A stretch of DNA of 64,000 nucleotides from Silene latifolia (taxonomy: Eukaryota > Streptophyta > Magnoliopsida > Caryophyllales > Caryophyllaceae). Shown piece by piece: positions 46,233 through 56,586 of this stretch (the first letter of the stretch is position 1; every line of letters starts with the position of its first letter). The stretch covers positions 17,165,748-17,229,747 of the forward strand of contig NC_133530.1 in assembly GCF_048544455.1 (NCBI RefSeq). The letters are read 5' to 3'. The translations under genes and the position numbers were made by a program. Below the pieces are notes generated by a model. It made no database searches. It was not told where the DNA came from and saw only the letters and a list, made by a program, of their open reading frames with translations.

Positions 46233-47746
46233 TTAATATTATTATTAATTATTATTATTATTATTATTATTAGACCCCACTAGTATAAAAGACACATTAG
46301 ACAACTTATATTACTACCTTAGAAATTAGATTAGAAAGGAGTCCCTCCATTATTATTCTCTCAATATTGTAAAACCCTCATATTTCCTCTCTTATTTTCA
46401 TTCAATAAAAAGTTGTTATCTTTCTTTAATTATTAGTTTAATTCTTCTTTTATTCATTCAAGTTCTTCTCTTTTCATTAGTTTACAATTAGTAATTTTGG
46501 GTTGTATTTGGAGAATTGAAGAATTCTTCCATATTTCAATCCAAGTTCTTTTCTTTGCTATTGAGTTGGTATAATTTCTCTTCATAATTTCCTTTGTTTA
46601 CATTTGCTTTTCTTTCAAGTTTTACCTTAATTGTTTATGTTAGACTTCCTACCTTTGTTGTTGGATTGTTATTATTTTCTCTCTTGTTCATCTTTTCTTT
46701 GTTTTCCATTGTTGTTGCTCTCAAAGATTGAATCTTTGAGTTGCTATTGTTAAAGTTTGTGTCTTTTTGCATTAATCTCTTTCCATCTTAGATTAATTTG
46801 TCTTTCCTCATAATTTTGTTGATTAATTGCATGATTAGTAGTAGAATTTATTCTCCCACCATGTTCATGATTAAAGAATCCATCTTTATTGTCTCATTTG
46901 TCTTAAGAAACATGATTAGTGAGTAGTCTTCCACTAGGACTCGGTTTGACCCAATATGAGTAATTTCACTAATTGAATCTCATAAAGGCTAATTATTTGG
47001 GGAAATTGGTGAGGGTAGTTTAGAGGGTTGAATTGATTTATGGGCCGATTTTGGGTAATGTTGATTTATGACCCTTGTCCACCAACGAGAGTTGGTTAGG
47101 TTGTGATTTGGATACCCGGAATTCGACCCTATTGCTAACCTAGGTTGAGACCGAAAGGAGAACCAGGGTAGGGCACCTCTAAATTAGCGTTTGAAATCGA
47201 CCTCCGAGAGGAGGAGTGGGATGACCCGGAAATTGATGGAGGCTTAATGACCTTAGCAAATATTAGACTACCTTGGGAAAATGCATGTTTTTGGGGTAGT
47301 CGGGTGTTGAGTTAGGGATTCCGACCTTCGAACCCGAGAGGGGGGTTGGTGGGTAGTGCTAGTGTCCTACTTCGAACCCGAGAGGGGGGTCTTAGGCGAA
47401 TTAGAGCCATCTCCTCCTTGCTTGTCTACCCGAGTGATTAGCCTAGGGAATTAGTATGTGGAATTACGAATTGTTGTGGGAGAACCGAGTTCTAGGCCTT
47501 TTATTCATTTGATTTACAATTTATTTCTCTCTTGCTCATTTATCATCTTTTGTTAAATTGCATTTCATTTCATTTAGTTTAGTTGTTTAGTTTTAAACCT
47601 CATCCAAATATCTCCGACTTAGCTAAGCATAAGAATTTAAAACGATTAATAATCACCCATGCTCCCTGTGGATTCGACCTCGACTACCCTACTACATTAG
47701 TTGAGTTATTTGTTTGATCGGGGGAGTGCGACAAACCCCGCTGTCA
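46233..47746 (+). other. Right portion of the solo LTR (no gene)
   Basis: Continuation of the solo LTR that began at 33411: TATA box, AATAAAA, T-rich leader, then a GC-richer part with repeated CGAACCCGAGAGGGGGGT near 47325-47390 and the CTGTGGATTCGACC-type sequence usual near LTR ends of large gypsy elements. No coding. Confidence 0.6.
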
Positions 47747-48133
47747 TTAATTAAAAAAGAACCACCTTGAACTGACCGAAGATGTTAAATTAATATCAAA
47801 GAAGAAATAAGTTTTTTTTTTTTCACTAATCAATAATACTCACGCATGTCTTTCGTACGAGAGTATACTGTTGCATAAACGACAGGTTTATAATAAGATG
47901 ACTTCATGAACTCATCATGACATAAAATCAAAAGAAAGTGTTTAGTCTTGCCGTCAACAAAAACAAAAGAGGGGGATTTGCGATTTTTTTTTTTTTAAAA
48001 AAGAAAAACTTATTATTGGTGTAAACTATTAATAACAGAAGAAAAATCCCGCCGGTGAGTGCCATAAATTTCCACCCACCGACAAGATAGCGGAAGCGTA
48101 TTTAGAGACCTCAAGAAAGAGGCTCTGATACCA

Positions 48134-48411
48134 TGTTAGAAATGTGAGAGGAGAAGGAGACGCATGAGAGAAATGGAGTAGAGTGGAAATTGTGTTTGTA
48201 GTACATTGTTATCAGTAGTATATATACAAAACATGGGATGAACTAAATATGGAAGATAATATATACAATGGCAAGCTTTATCTTTGGCGTGCAGCAAGGC
48301 ATGGAGCAAGGTGTGGAGCAAACATTATTTAATGGTCTTGATTTGTGGGATTTGCTTGTTGTGAGCAACGGCTCTCTGGGAGGCACAACCAACATCCCTA
48401 ATATCCTAATA
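48134..48411 (-). repeat. Right LTR (5' LTR) of the TRIM-like element
   Basis: Same length and ends as the left LTR; adjoins the TGGTATCAGAGCC primer site at 48121-48133 and the TCAAA duplication at 48412-48416. Confidence 0.9.
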
Positions 48412-48416
48412 TCAAA

Positions 48417-48890
48417 GCCTGTGCAGTTATCTGAGAAATACTTCCAAGTAATATTATAGGTTTTGATGCTGACCGAGTAGGGTATGGTTGAGCAAAACCG
48501 TATAACGGTACGGTTTTGTAAACTTGATTAGTTCTTTGAGTTTAACATCTGCTTGATGTTGTCAAAACCTGTGCACACTTTTATCTGAGAATTACTTCAA
48601 GTAACATTATAGATTTTGATGCTCATCGAAGAGGTCTTGAAGTAATTCACCGATACACGGAGGTTGTTGTTCATAAAGTGGCACGGACGGGCAACCTGGA
48701 CATGATACATTCCAGTCCGTTCTCCGGGCCTACAAGTATGTGGTGACCGGTCTCGATCCGGTCAGGTCCAACCTCGAAAAAGTCCTCATATTACCCTCCT
48801 TATTAGAAACGGTCCGATCCACCTCTAAAAAATCGGGCGTTAAAGAGTTTCGGTTCGGTCCAGTTCCAGACCCTTGAACCCCTTTAAACA
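48417..48890. other. Resumed upstream region of gene B, homologous to 16278-16740
   Basis: Directly after the TCAAA duplication the sequence continues what stopped at 32757 (CCTGTGCAG.TATCTGAGAAATAC, GAGCAAAACCGTATA, CGGTTCGGTCCAGTTCC). It parallels the gene A upstream region to about 48890, where homology stops just before the Helitron start at 48903. Confidence 0.8.
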
Positions 48891-48902
48891 CAAGTACAAT
48901 AA

Positions 48903-49360
48903 TCAATACTACTCCGTATATATTAATTCCAGAAACCAAGGGACTTCAATGTAATTAAAGAAATCTATACAAATTAATTATACTATATAGTTTTAAATCG
49001 ATAGCACCGTGTGATGGACCTGATAAAGAAACCTCAATATAAATATTATATAGTTTTGGTTAAAAGTATAATATAAAGATGCCTTGATGAAGAATATTTA
49101 TGGAAATTACATTAAATTAAAGTAATTAAATTTAGAAAACACAAGAATATAGTGATTTTCCATAAAATTAACATGCCCCACTTTTAGAATTAATTAGTAT
49201 CATCATAGAATTATACATTAAATTAAATGTAGTAAAAGTAATAATAGCAGCAACGAGATCAATAAATTTACGGTATTAACGTGGAAGTAGTGACAGTAAT
49301 AATAATGATAGTGGGAGTAGTGAAAGTAACTACGAATGTAGTGAAAGTAACAGTGGTAAC
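48903..49360 (+). mobile_element. Helitron 5' part, interrupted by the chromovirus LTR
   Basis: Starts TCAATACTACTCCGTATATA after A and continues with sequence matching, inverted, 45880-46232 of the Helitron at 34441-46232. It is an internally shortened relative. It is broken at 49360 by the LTR element with target GTAAC. I could not find its 3' hairpin/CTAG beyond 62453. Confidence 0.6.
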
Positions 49361-50685
49361 TGTAACACCCCCATACTCCAAGTGCCTTACCAGGACCACT
49401 CAGGTATGAAGACATTACCATCTCGGTTACCCGAGGCAATGATAATCAAACAACAATGAAGAAACAACGTTTATTATAAATGATTAACGAAAAGTTACAA
49501 TCCTCAAAACCAAACCAAAAGTACGATACATGTTCTCAAAGATTTGTTCTAACCGAAATGTAAATAAACTAAAAGCTAAGCGGAAGACTCCTATCATCAT
49601 GTCGTGGCATCCCGGCCTATCCCAGTACTCATCTCAATACCGCTCAATATCTGCTCACCATCCCCGAATGGATCACCGCAGTTTACAAAACAACAGGGTC
49701 GTACTAATCACACAATCAATATAAACAACAATGATAAGATAAACAGACAGCTTAACTGTCACACACACACACACAACCAACCAATTCCCATCATCTCAAT
49801 ATTGACTGTCCTTTCGACTACCACCGATGGGGGACCGCAGCCGTACCCACCAAATCTCCGCTCCACATAGTGAGCGATAACCCTGTCCATTAATGTGCAC
49901 ATCCCTTCTGTGGCGGGTTCCACAGAAGGCGAAACTAGGGCGTGAAGCCACTCCCGCAAGTGACCCCACTCAGCTGAGGCCACGCCTCGCGAACCATCAA
50001 CAACGATCAAACCACAATCACAATACAATTATTATATCAAACAACCAAATACAATACATCAACCAATATCCCAATTATGGGACTAATGCGAGTAGGAAAT
50101 CCTACCCGGTATGCACACAATCGAGGCGGTCTCTGCTTTGAGTCAAAAAGCCTCTTCTATGAACCCTCCTCCTATCATACAACACATAGAGGCTACCAAA
50201 TCACATACTACACATAAAACCCCCAATCTCTAAATTAGGGTTTAACCAAATCAAAGGAAATACAATAAAAAGGGTACATAGATCTTACCCTCGACGCAAG
50301 GAACTCAACGGTATAAACCACGCTAAGAACTGACCGTCTGAACTCCGGTGATTGCTAATTATGCGATTAGGAAGATGAACTTGCTTGCTTTCTCTCTTAA
50401 ACAGAAATTTAGGTTTTGTAAAAGTGATTTAGAATAATGACGACGAAGCTTAAATATCTTAATCGCATAATTAACAAAACCCGAGAAAACTCCCCGTAAA
50501 ACCGGCTACTCGATCGAGTACCCAAGGTACTCGATCGAGTACCCCCTTACTCGATCGAGTGCCCCAGCTACTCGATCGAGTACCCAATAGGTCAGAAACT
50601 TTTCTAAAACGCAACTTATCCTTACTCGACAGAGTAAGGCCTACTCGATAGAGTACCCCAAGACTTATAAATACGGAGTATTACA
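49361..50685 (-). repeat. Left LTR of the chromovirus, with TCGATCGA palindromes
   Basis: 1325 bp. Near its U3 end (50507-50582) it has four copies of the palindrome ACTCGATCGAGT separated by short C-rich spacers, plus variants ACTCGACAGAGT and ACTCGATAGAGT just beyond. The same block is in the copy at 61110-62448. Confidence 0.9.
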
Positions 50686-50904
50686 GTCTTCCCTCCTTAA
50701 AAGGAACTTCGTCCCCGAAGTTCAAACTACTACTAAACAAAGGTACTCCCATAACATTCCCGACTCAACAATCAAACAAAATTCAACATAAACATGATAC
50801 TAACCCAACTCATCCCGACAAACATACCGACGCAACATATAAAAGGGGTATAAAACTCTTAAAAACTGCTCGCGATCATCTCCTACCCCCTAAAAGAAAC
50901 AAGG

Positions 50905-52290
50905 TTACGTCCCCGTAACCATACATACCTGATAAAAAAGGAAAGGGTAACGCTCTTTCATAGCTTCCTCTGGCTCCCATGTAGCTTCCTCGGTCTCGTG
51001 GTTAGTCCACATGATCTTAAGCAAAACTGTCTCACCACTCCTAGTCTTTCTAACCTTTCGATCAAGAATCTGCTTCGGCACCTCAAGATATGATAAGGAC
51101 TCATCTAGCTCTAAGCTCTCTGCCTCTAACACATGTGACGGGTCACTCACATACTTCCGCAGCTGCGATACATGAAACACATTATGCACTCTCTCTGTCA
51201 TTTGGTAAAGCCGGACGATAAGCAACTTCCCAACTCGCTCTAAGATCTCATAAGGCCCTATAAACTTCTGACTTAGCTTGCCTTTCTTCCCAAATCTCAT
51301 AACCCCGTGCATAGGAGACACTTTCAAAAGAACCTTGTCCCCAACTTGAAACTCTATGTCCCGGCGATGTAGATCTGCATAACTCTTTTGTCGATCCTGA
51401 GCTTCTCTCATCCGTTCCCTGATCATCTTAACTGTTCCACCATCTCATGCACCATCTCTGGTCCTAAAACCACTTGCCTCAAGACTATCGTCCCAACAGA
51501 TTGGACTCCTACATCTCCTCCCATACAAAGCCTCAAACGGTGCCATATCTATCTTTGGTGTAATAGCCGTTATTGTAAGAAAATTCTATCAAGTCCAACC
51601 TCTGCTCCCGGCTACCACCAAAATCCATCACACAAGCTTGCAACATATCCTCAAGAGTCTTGATTGTTCTCTCGTCCGCCCGTCTGTCGCGAGGATGAAA
51701 TCTTTGTACTCATCTTCAAAGTTGTTCCCAACGATTCCTGCAACTCCTTCCAAAACCTCGATATAAACCTCGCATCTCTGTCAGACACTATGTCCTTAGG
51801 GACCCCATGTAACTTAAGCACGTTCTTTCGATATGCCATAGCCAATTGTGCCTTAGTCCATGTATCTTTCATTGGAACAAAGTGGCCGACTTGGTCAGAC
51901 GATCCACTATCACCCAAATCATGTTGTTACCTTGTTGACTCTTCGGCAAACCCACAATGAAATCCATGGAAATGGATTCCCACTTCCACTCAGGTACCTC
52001 TAAAGACTGAATCCTACCTTGTGGTCGTCTCTGTTCCCCTTTTACTCTCTGGCATGTCAAACAACGGGACACAAACTCAGCTGTCTCTTTCTTCATCCCA
52101 GGCCACCAAAACGTTTTCTTCAAATCCTTGTATAGCTTGTCTCCACCTGGATGAACTGAATACGGTGTACAATGTGCCTCCGTCATGATACTCTTTTTCA
52201 ACTCCTCATCATTAGGAACACACCACCTACCATCAAACCTCAAACTACCATCTGTATGAATAGAAAACGGGACACTGTCCCTTTCTCTAC
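50905..52290 (-). pseudogene. Chromovirus integrase with chromodomain-like tail, broken
   Basis: The zinc-binding HHCC region (HCTPYSVHPGGDKLYKDL ... CLTCQRVKGEQ) is at about 52200-52050. The catalytic core begins with SMDFIVGLPKSQQG (about 51965-51925) and continues with VSDRDARFISRFWKEL (about 51800). The C-terminal GPY-like FIGPYEILERVG is followed by a chromodomain-like segment (DRKVRKTRSGETVLLKIMW ... EATWEPEEAM) at 51080-50950. Chromodomains steer integration to heterochromatin. Frames change near 52270, 51885 and between 51650 and 51430. Confidence 0.85.
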
Positions 52291-53810
52291 TCCAGCTCTC
52301 CACTCAACTATCTTAGGATCCAAAGCCTGCTTACCTCGAATATCATCATAAAACTCAAGTTGTACTGTCATATCACCCATGGCATCTCCTTTCTGCATCA
52401 TATGTATCCCAAAGCTCGCTACCTCATCCCTCAGCCTCATCAAGGATAGATCTGTACACAAAGAATGTACACTCTTCCTACTCAAAGCATCAGCGACAAC
52501 ATTGGCCTTCCCTTCATGGTAGATGATTTCCATGTCGTAATCGCCAATCAACTCCATCCATCTCCTCTGTCTCATGTTCAACTCCTTCTGCGTGAAGATG
52601 TACTTGAGACTCTTGTGATCAGAAAATACCTTAAAGATTGCTCCATAAAGGTAATGTCTCCAAATCTTGAGAGCAAACACCACTGCACCCAACTCCAGAT
52701 CATGAGTAGGGTAGTTCTCCTCATAAGGCTTCTATTGCCTAGAAGCATAGGCAATTACTTTACCATTCTGCATCAACACACATCCCAACCCATTCTTCGA
52801 GGCATCAGTATAAACCTCAAAGTTCTCACTCCCTTCAGGCAATGCTAAGACAGGAGCTGTGGTCAAACGCTCCTTTAATGTTTGGAACGCCGTCTCACAA
52901 CTCTCATCCCAACGGAACCTGTTCTCTTTCCTCATCAACGCTGTCATAGGTCTAGCTATCTTGGAGAAATCTTTCACGAACCGTCTGTAGTATCCAGCTA
53001 AACCCAAGAAACTTCTAACCTCGGCAACATTCTTCGGTGCTTCCCACTTTGTCACTGCCTCTATCTTCGCCGGATCCACAGCTACCCCATCTTTAGAGAT
53101 TACATGCCCCAGAAAAGCAACTTTCTCTAACCAGAACTCACACTTAGATAGTTTAGCATACAACTCATGATCCCTCAATGTCTGCAACACGATCCTCAAA
53201 TGCTCCTCATGCTCCTCCTTAGTCTTAGAGTAGACTAATATATCATCGATAAACACCACTACAAACTGGTCCAAGAACTGTCTGAAGATTCTATTCATCA
53301 AATCCATAAACACTGCCGGCGCATTAGACAACCCAAACGGCATCACCACATACTCATAATGGCCATACCTCGACGTGAAAGCTGTCTTTGGTATGTCCAC
53401 CTCTCTAATCTTCACCTGATGGTACCCCGACCTCAAATCAATCTTAGAAAAGACTGTTGCACCACTCAACTGATCAAACAGGTCATCTATCCTTGGCAAA
53501 GGGTACTTGTTCTTTATCGTCACTCGGTTGACTCCCTCCCGTAATCTATGCATAACCTCAAACTCCCATCTTTCTTCTTCACGAAAAGAACTGGTGCTCC
53601 CCACGGCGATACACTTGGTCTAATGTATCCCCTCTCTATCAAATCATCCAACTGCTTCCTAAGCTCCTCCATTTCCTTAGGACCCATGCGATACGGTGCC
53701 TTAGAGATCGGCCCCGTCCCTGGCTTCAACTCAACGGTGAAATCTATCTCCCTCTTCGGTGGCAACCCGGAATCTCCTCTGGAAAAACATCGCAAACTCT
53801 CCCACCCCAT
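52240..53810 (-). pseudogene. Chromovirus reverse transcriptase and RNase H, broken
   Basis: The N-terminal RT part ([19 protein letters not shown]) lies at 53700-53560. After a frame change come [33 protein letters not shown], the catalytic [14 protein letters not shown] (about 53265-53225) and the [16 protein letters not shown] connection. RNase H follows ([37 protein letters not shown] near 52490). TAG at 52732-52734 replaces an expected Leu after ASRQ, and a frameshift lies near 53530-53570. The typical catalytic residues are otherwise present. Confidence 0.88.
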
Positions 53811-54977
53811 GGTATCTCATCAATCGTCGGACTCTCTATCCGGTCATCTCTCACATGGCACAAGATTAAAGGACATCCCTTCCTCGGATAAGACTTCAAG
53901 GTCACAGCTGCAATCAACTTAACTTTGGGTTTGACTAGAAACCCACGATAAGACACACTAACACCCTTAGGACCTCTTAAAGACACTTTTTTTTGCTGAC
54001 AGTCTATCTTAGCTTTATACTTTCCTAACCAATCCATCCCAACTATCATCTCAAAACCGTCGAAAGGAAACTCTAGCAAGTCTACAGGGAAATCAACTTG
54101 CCCAACTATCATAGATACATCTCTAAACAATCTCCCACATGATACAGACTCACCCGAAGGTATGAAAACTCGCTCACTAACAGACTCATATACCCTCAAA
54201 CCCAACTGTTTAACATGACTCGAAGACACAAACGACTGAGAAGCCCCCGAATCAAACAAAACAAAGGTAGGAATACCATTAACAAGGAATGTACCGGTGA
54301 TAACGTGCGCATCTTCCTCAGCTGCTTTCTTCTCCATCATGAATAACTTGCCACTGGTCTTCTGCCCACCTCCCTGGACAGTACTGGCTGAAGTGGTCGG
54401 CTTAGCACCCTACCCTTGATTGTTGTTGTTGTTCGCTGGTGGTTTCTGATAAGAATTACCGCCGTTGCGGTTGCCTCCACTGTAACTCGACTTCCCCGGT
54501 TTGGCCATGATCCGGCCCGGTCTTTGCTCGCGAAGCTCACAAGTCTCTCGGAAAGATCCCGGTGCACTTGTGCACTCATGTCTCTTGTGGCCTACACCAC
54601 CACAAGCTATAGCAGTCACTCCCCAACTATTACTCACATTTCCACGACCACGCCCAAAGGAAGCCCCAAAGATCGAACCTGGACCCTTAAGAAAATCCCT
54701 TAGGCGATTGTGGTTGCCTTTCTTGTGATTCGATTGGCCACCACCCTCGCTCTCAGACTTCCTCTTCTCACCACCTAACCTCTCCTGAGCCATCTCCACC
54801 AACCTCTCAGCTCTCTCAGCCCTCTCAAAAGCTTCCTTAACATCAGTAAGGACTCCCACGGGTAACTTATCCATAATCTTAGGGGTCAACCCCCTCTCAA
54901 ACCTCAATGCCAGATTCTCCTCACTCAAACCCATATCCTCAGCATACCTAGACTTCTCATTGAACAGCCTGTAGTAC
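53744..54977 (-). pseudogene. Chromovirus gag (partial) and aspartic protease, broken
   Basis: Gag C-terminal half from 54977: LFNEKSRYAEDMGLSEENLA, then a basic region with a knuckle-like ACGGVGHKRHEC (about 54610-54575) that appears to lack its first Cys. TAG at 54410-54412 interrupts the frame. It then continues with the protease motif LFDSGASQSFV (about 54265) and the FDGFEMIVGMDWLG flap region. A frameshift near 53750-53790 separates protease from RT. The N-terminal half of gag is missing because another element starts at 54978. Confidence 0.8.
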
Positions 54978-56452
54978 TGATATGTTCATTTTATATACAC
55001 TTTTACCCCTCATTTTAGCTCGGTTTCTATTGATTATCATACTTTAATTAGTATACTTTTGAGCTAATTTTGTGTTCTAGGTGTATTGTTGTGTTTGTTA
55101 CGGTTTTGTAGGAATCTAAGCATTTAGAGGCTTTTTCCTATGATTTTGTACACCAAGTTCACTAAGCTAAACAAAGCCAAACATTGGACTAAGCATGGAG
55201 CATTGGATTGGGTATTTGCATGAAGAATTGTTGGATTAAAATGAGAATTACAAATGTTGCCAACAATCAAAGTCAAGCCCAACTTCAAGGTCCTTATTAA
55301 GGTCAAGCTTAGGATACCATGAAAGCTTAGGATGCCAAGAAGAGCTTAGGATGCTAGGAATTGAGCACTACCGAAAGAAGCATAGAGATCCCTCACGCAA
55401 TCAAGCACGAACTAAGTGGAGTGACGGATGGACACACGGCCCCGATCGGGGCCACCCAACCCCGATCGGGGTTGCATGCTCCTTGGGTGCTCTCGTTCAT
55501 CCTCCTCTCCTATAAATAGGAGAGGTATTCCTAAGTTCTAAATATCGAATTTTACGTCTCATTTTTAGTTCTTCATAGCCTTAAGCATTATATTTCTTTC
55601 AATAGTTTTCATATTAGTTTACAAATTAGTTAATCTTGTAGTTGTTAAACATTTGGTTAATATATATTCAAGCATTTGGTTTCCAAGTTAATTCTATCAA
55701 GCTACTACTTTGGTAATCTTTCTCTTATTTACATTTTGTATTTTGTTTATGAGTTTAGTATATGTCTTTTACATTTCATCATTAGTATACAATTTCCACT
55801 TTAGTTATAATTCCTACAATATGCCTTATAATCTAAATATCATTTGCATTTCTTTTACAAATATGAGTAGCTAAATTCTCTAGTCTAAAGGCTAGGGAGC
55901 CATGCAAAATCAAACATATAACATGATTAAATAAAGTTCATAATAATATTGATCATATTGCTTCTATCACATGCTTGTGCCACAATGTTTAATCTTTGTT
56001 TAAAGGCCTTATTCACTGATTAAGTTTGTTCATTCGTTCTAAAGTCGAGAGGCACGGAATTGAATTAGACTAAGCATGTGTGGTAGGACGACCTAGTCAT
56101 GGACGAGAGTTTATCTAGGACCCGGTCTATGGTTGATACTAATACCGTAAGGTGGGTATCTTTAAGCCTAAGCAATTGACAAGATTATTAGTATCAAGTT
56201 TATCATGTTTGTATGTTTACCTTTGCATGAGTGACCCGAATCCTTTAGACTACCTTTTATCATATTATTTACTTTGCACTTTTAGTAATCATCAAACAAA
56301 CAAATCAAATCCAAATCGTAATCGACCTTGATAAAAATCTACTCATAATAATTCATGAAGTAATTCCCGTTTCCTTGTGTTCGACCCCTATTACTACATT
56401 TAATTGTGTCTAGGGAAATTATCTTTGCATAGGTACGCGATAAAGCCTATCA
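54978..56452 (+). repeat. Left LTR of the gag-protease element
   Basis: 1475 bp from TGATATGTTCATTTTATATA to GCCTATCA. It includes CTATAAATAGGAGAGG near 55510, a probable TATA region. The start resembles that of the solo LTR at 33411. Confidence 0.8.
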
Positions 56453-56586
56453 AATTTTGGCGCCGTTGCCGGGGAAACGGTTTTATTGATTATTGAATTG
56501 TCGATTTTTATCTTGTTTTTCTTTGTCTTAGGGAACACTTGTTCCTTAAGACAGTTACTTATCACTTCTCTAGAAATTGTTGTCTT

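Larger units (their letters stand above)
33411..47746 (+). mobile_element. Solo LTR of a large gypsy-type element, split by a Helitron
   Basis: Starts TGATAAGTAGCATTTTAG and ends CCCCGCTGTCA, with TTAAT on both sides (33406-33410 and 47747-47751). Removing the nested Helitron (34441-46232) leaves about 2.54 kb. TATAAAA at 46284-46290 and AATAAAA further on suggest U3-R-U5 order on the plus strand. The start resembles the LTR start at 54978 (TGATATGTTCATTTTA), so an Athila/Tat-like source is likely. The left part has a cryptic CATCACC-rich stretch (33750-34075). No internal domain is present, so it is a recombined solo LTR. Confidence 0.75.
32763..48411 (-). mobile_element. Short non-autonomous LTR retrotransposon (TRIM-like), host of nested insertions
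   Basis: LTRs of 278 bp (32763-33040 and 48134-48411) differ at one position by eye. The target duplication TCAAA is perfect (32758-32762 and 48412-48416). Orientation is minus: next to the right LTR the minus strand reads TGGTATCAGAGCC (48133-48121), the primer site for initiator Met tRNA typical of copia-type elements. Next to the left LTR it reads TGCGGGAGGG, a polypurine tract. Without the solo LTR nested at 33411-47746 the internal region is only about 750 bases (33041-33410 and 47752-48133) and has no gag or pol. That makes the unit about 1.3 kb, in the TRIM/SMART size range. The paralogous upstream region of gene A (near 16264-16280) is the empty site. Confidence 0.88.
49361..54977 (-). 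mobile_element. Chromovirus (Tekay/Del-like) gypsy element, 5' part missing
   Basis: Minus orientation. The LTR at 49361-50685 reads TGTAATACTCCG...GGGTGTTACA on the minus strand and is preceded by a polypurine tract (TTAAGGAGGGAAGAC, 50700-50686). Then, running down the minus strand from the far end, come gag (partial), protease, RT, RNase H, integrase and a chromodomain-like tail. GTAAC flanks the left LTR at 49356-49360. The gag N-terminus, leader and primer site are gone: at 54977 the sequence enters another element. A second LTR of this family at 61110-62448 is not in the position of a normal partner LTR. Confidence 0.85.

Noticed and set aside
33041..48133. A full-length 15.6-kb copia element
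   Set aside because: After removing the nested solo LTR, Helitron and Retand-like element only about 750 bases of internal sequence remain, with no gag or pol.
50507..50582. CRISPR-like spaced repeats
   Set aside because: The units are short palindromes with 6-8 base spacers in a plant LTR; no array architecture or cas genes.
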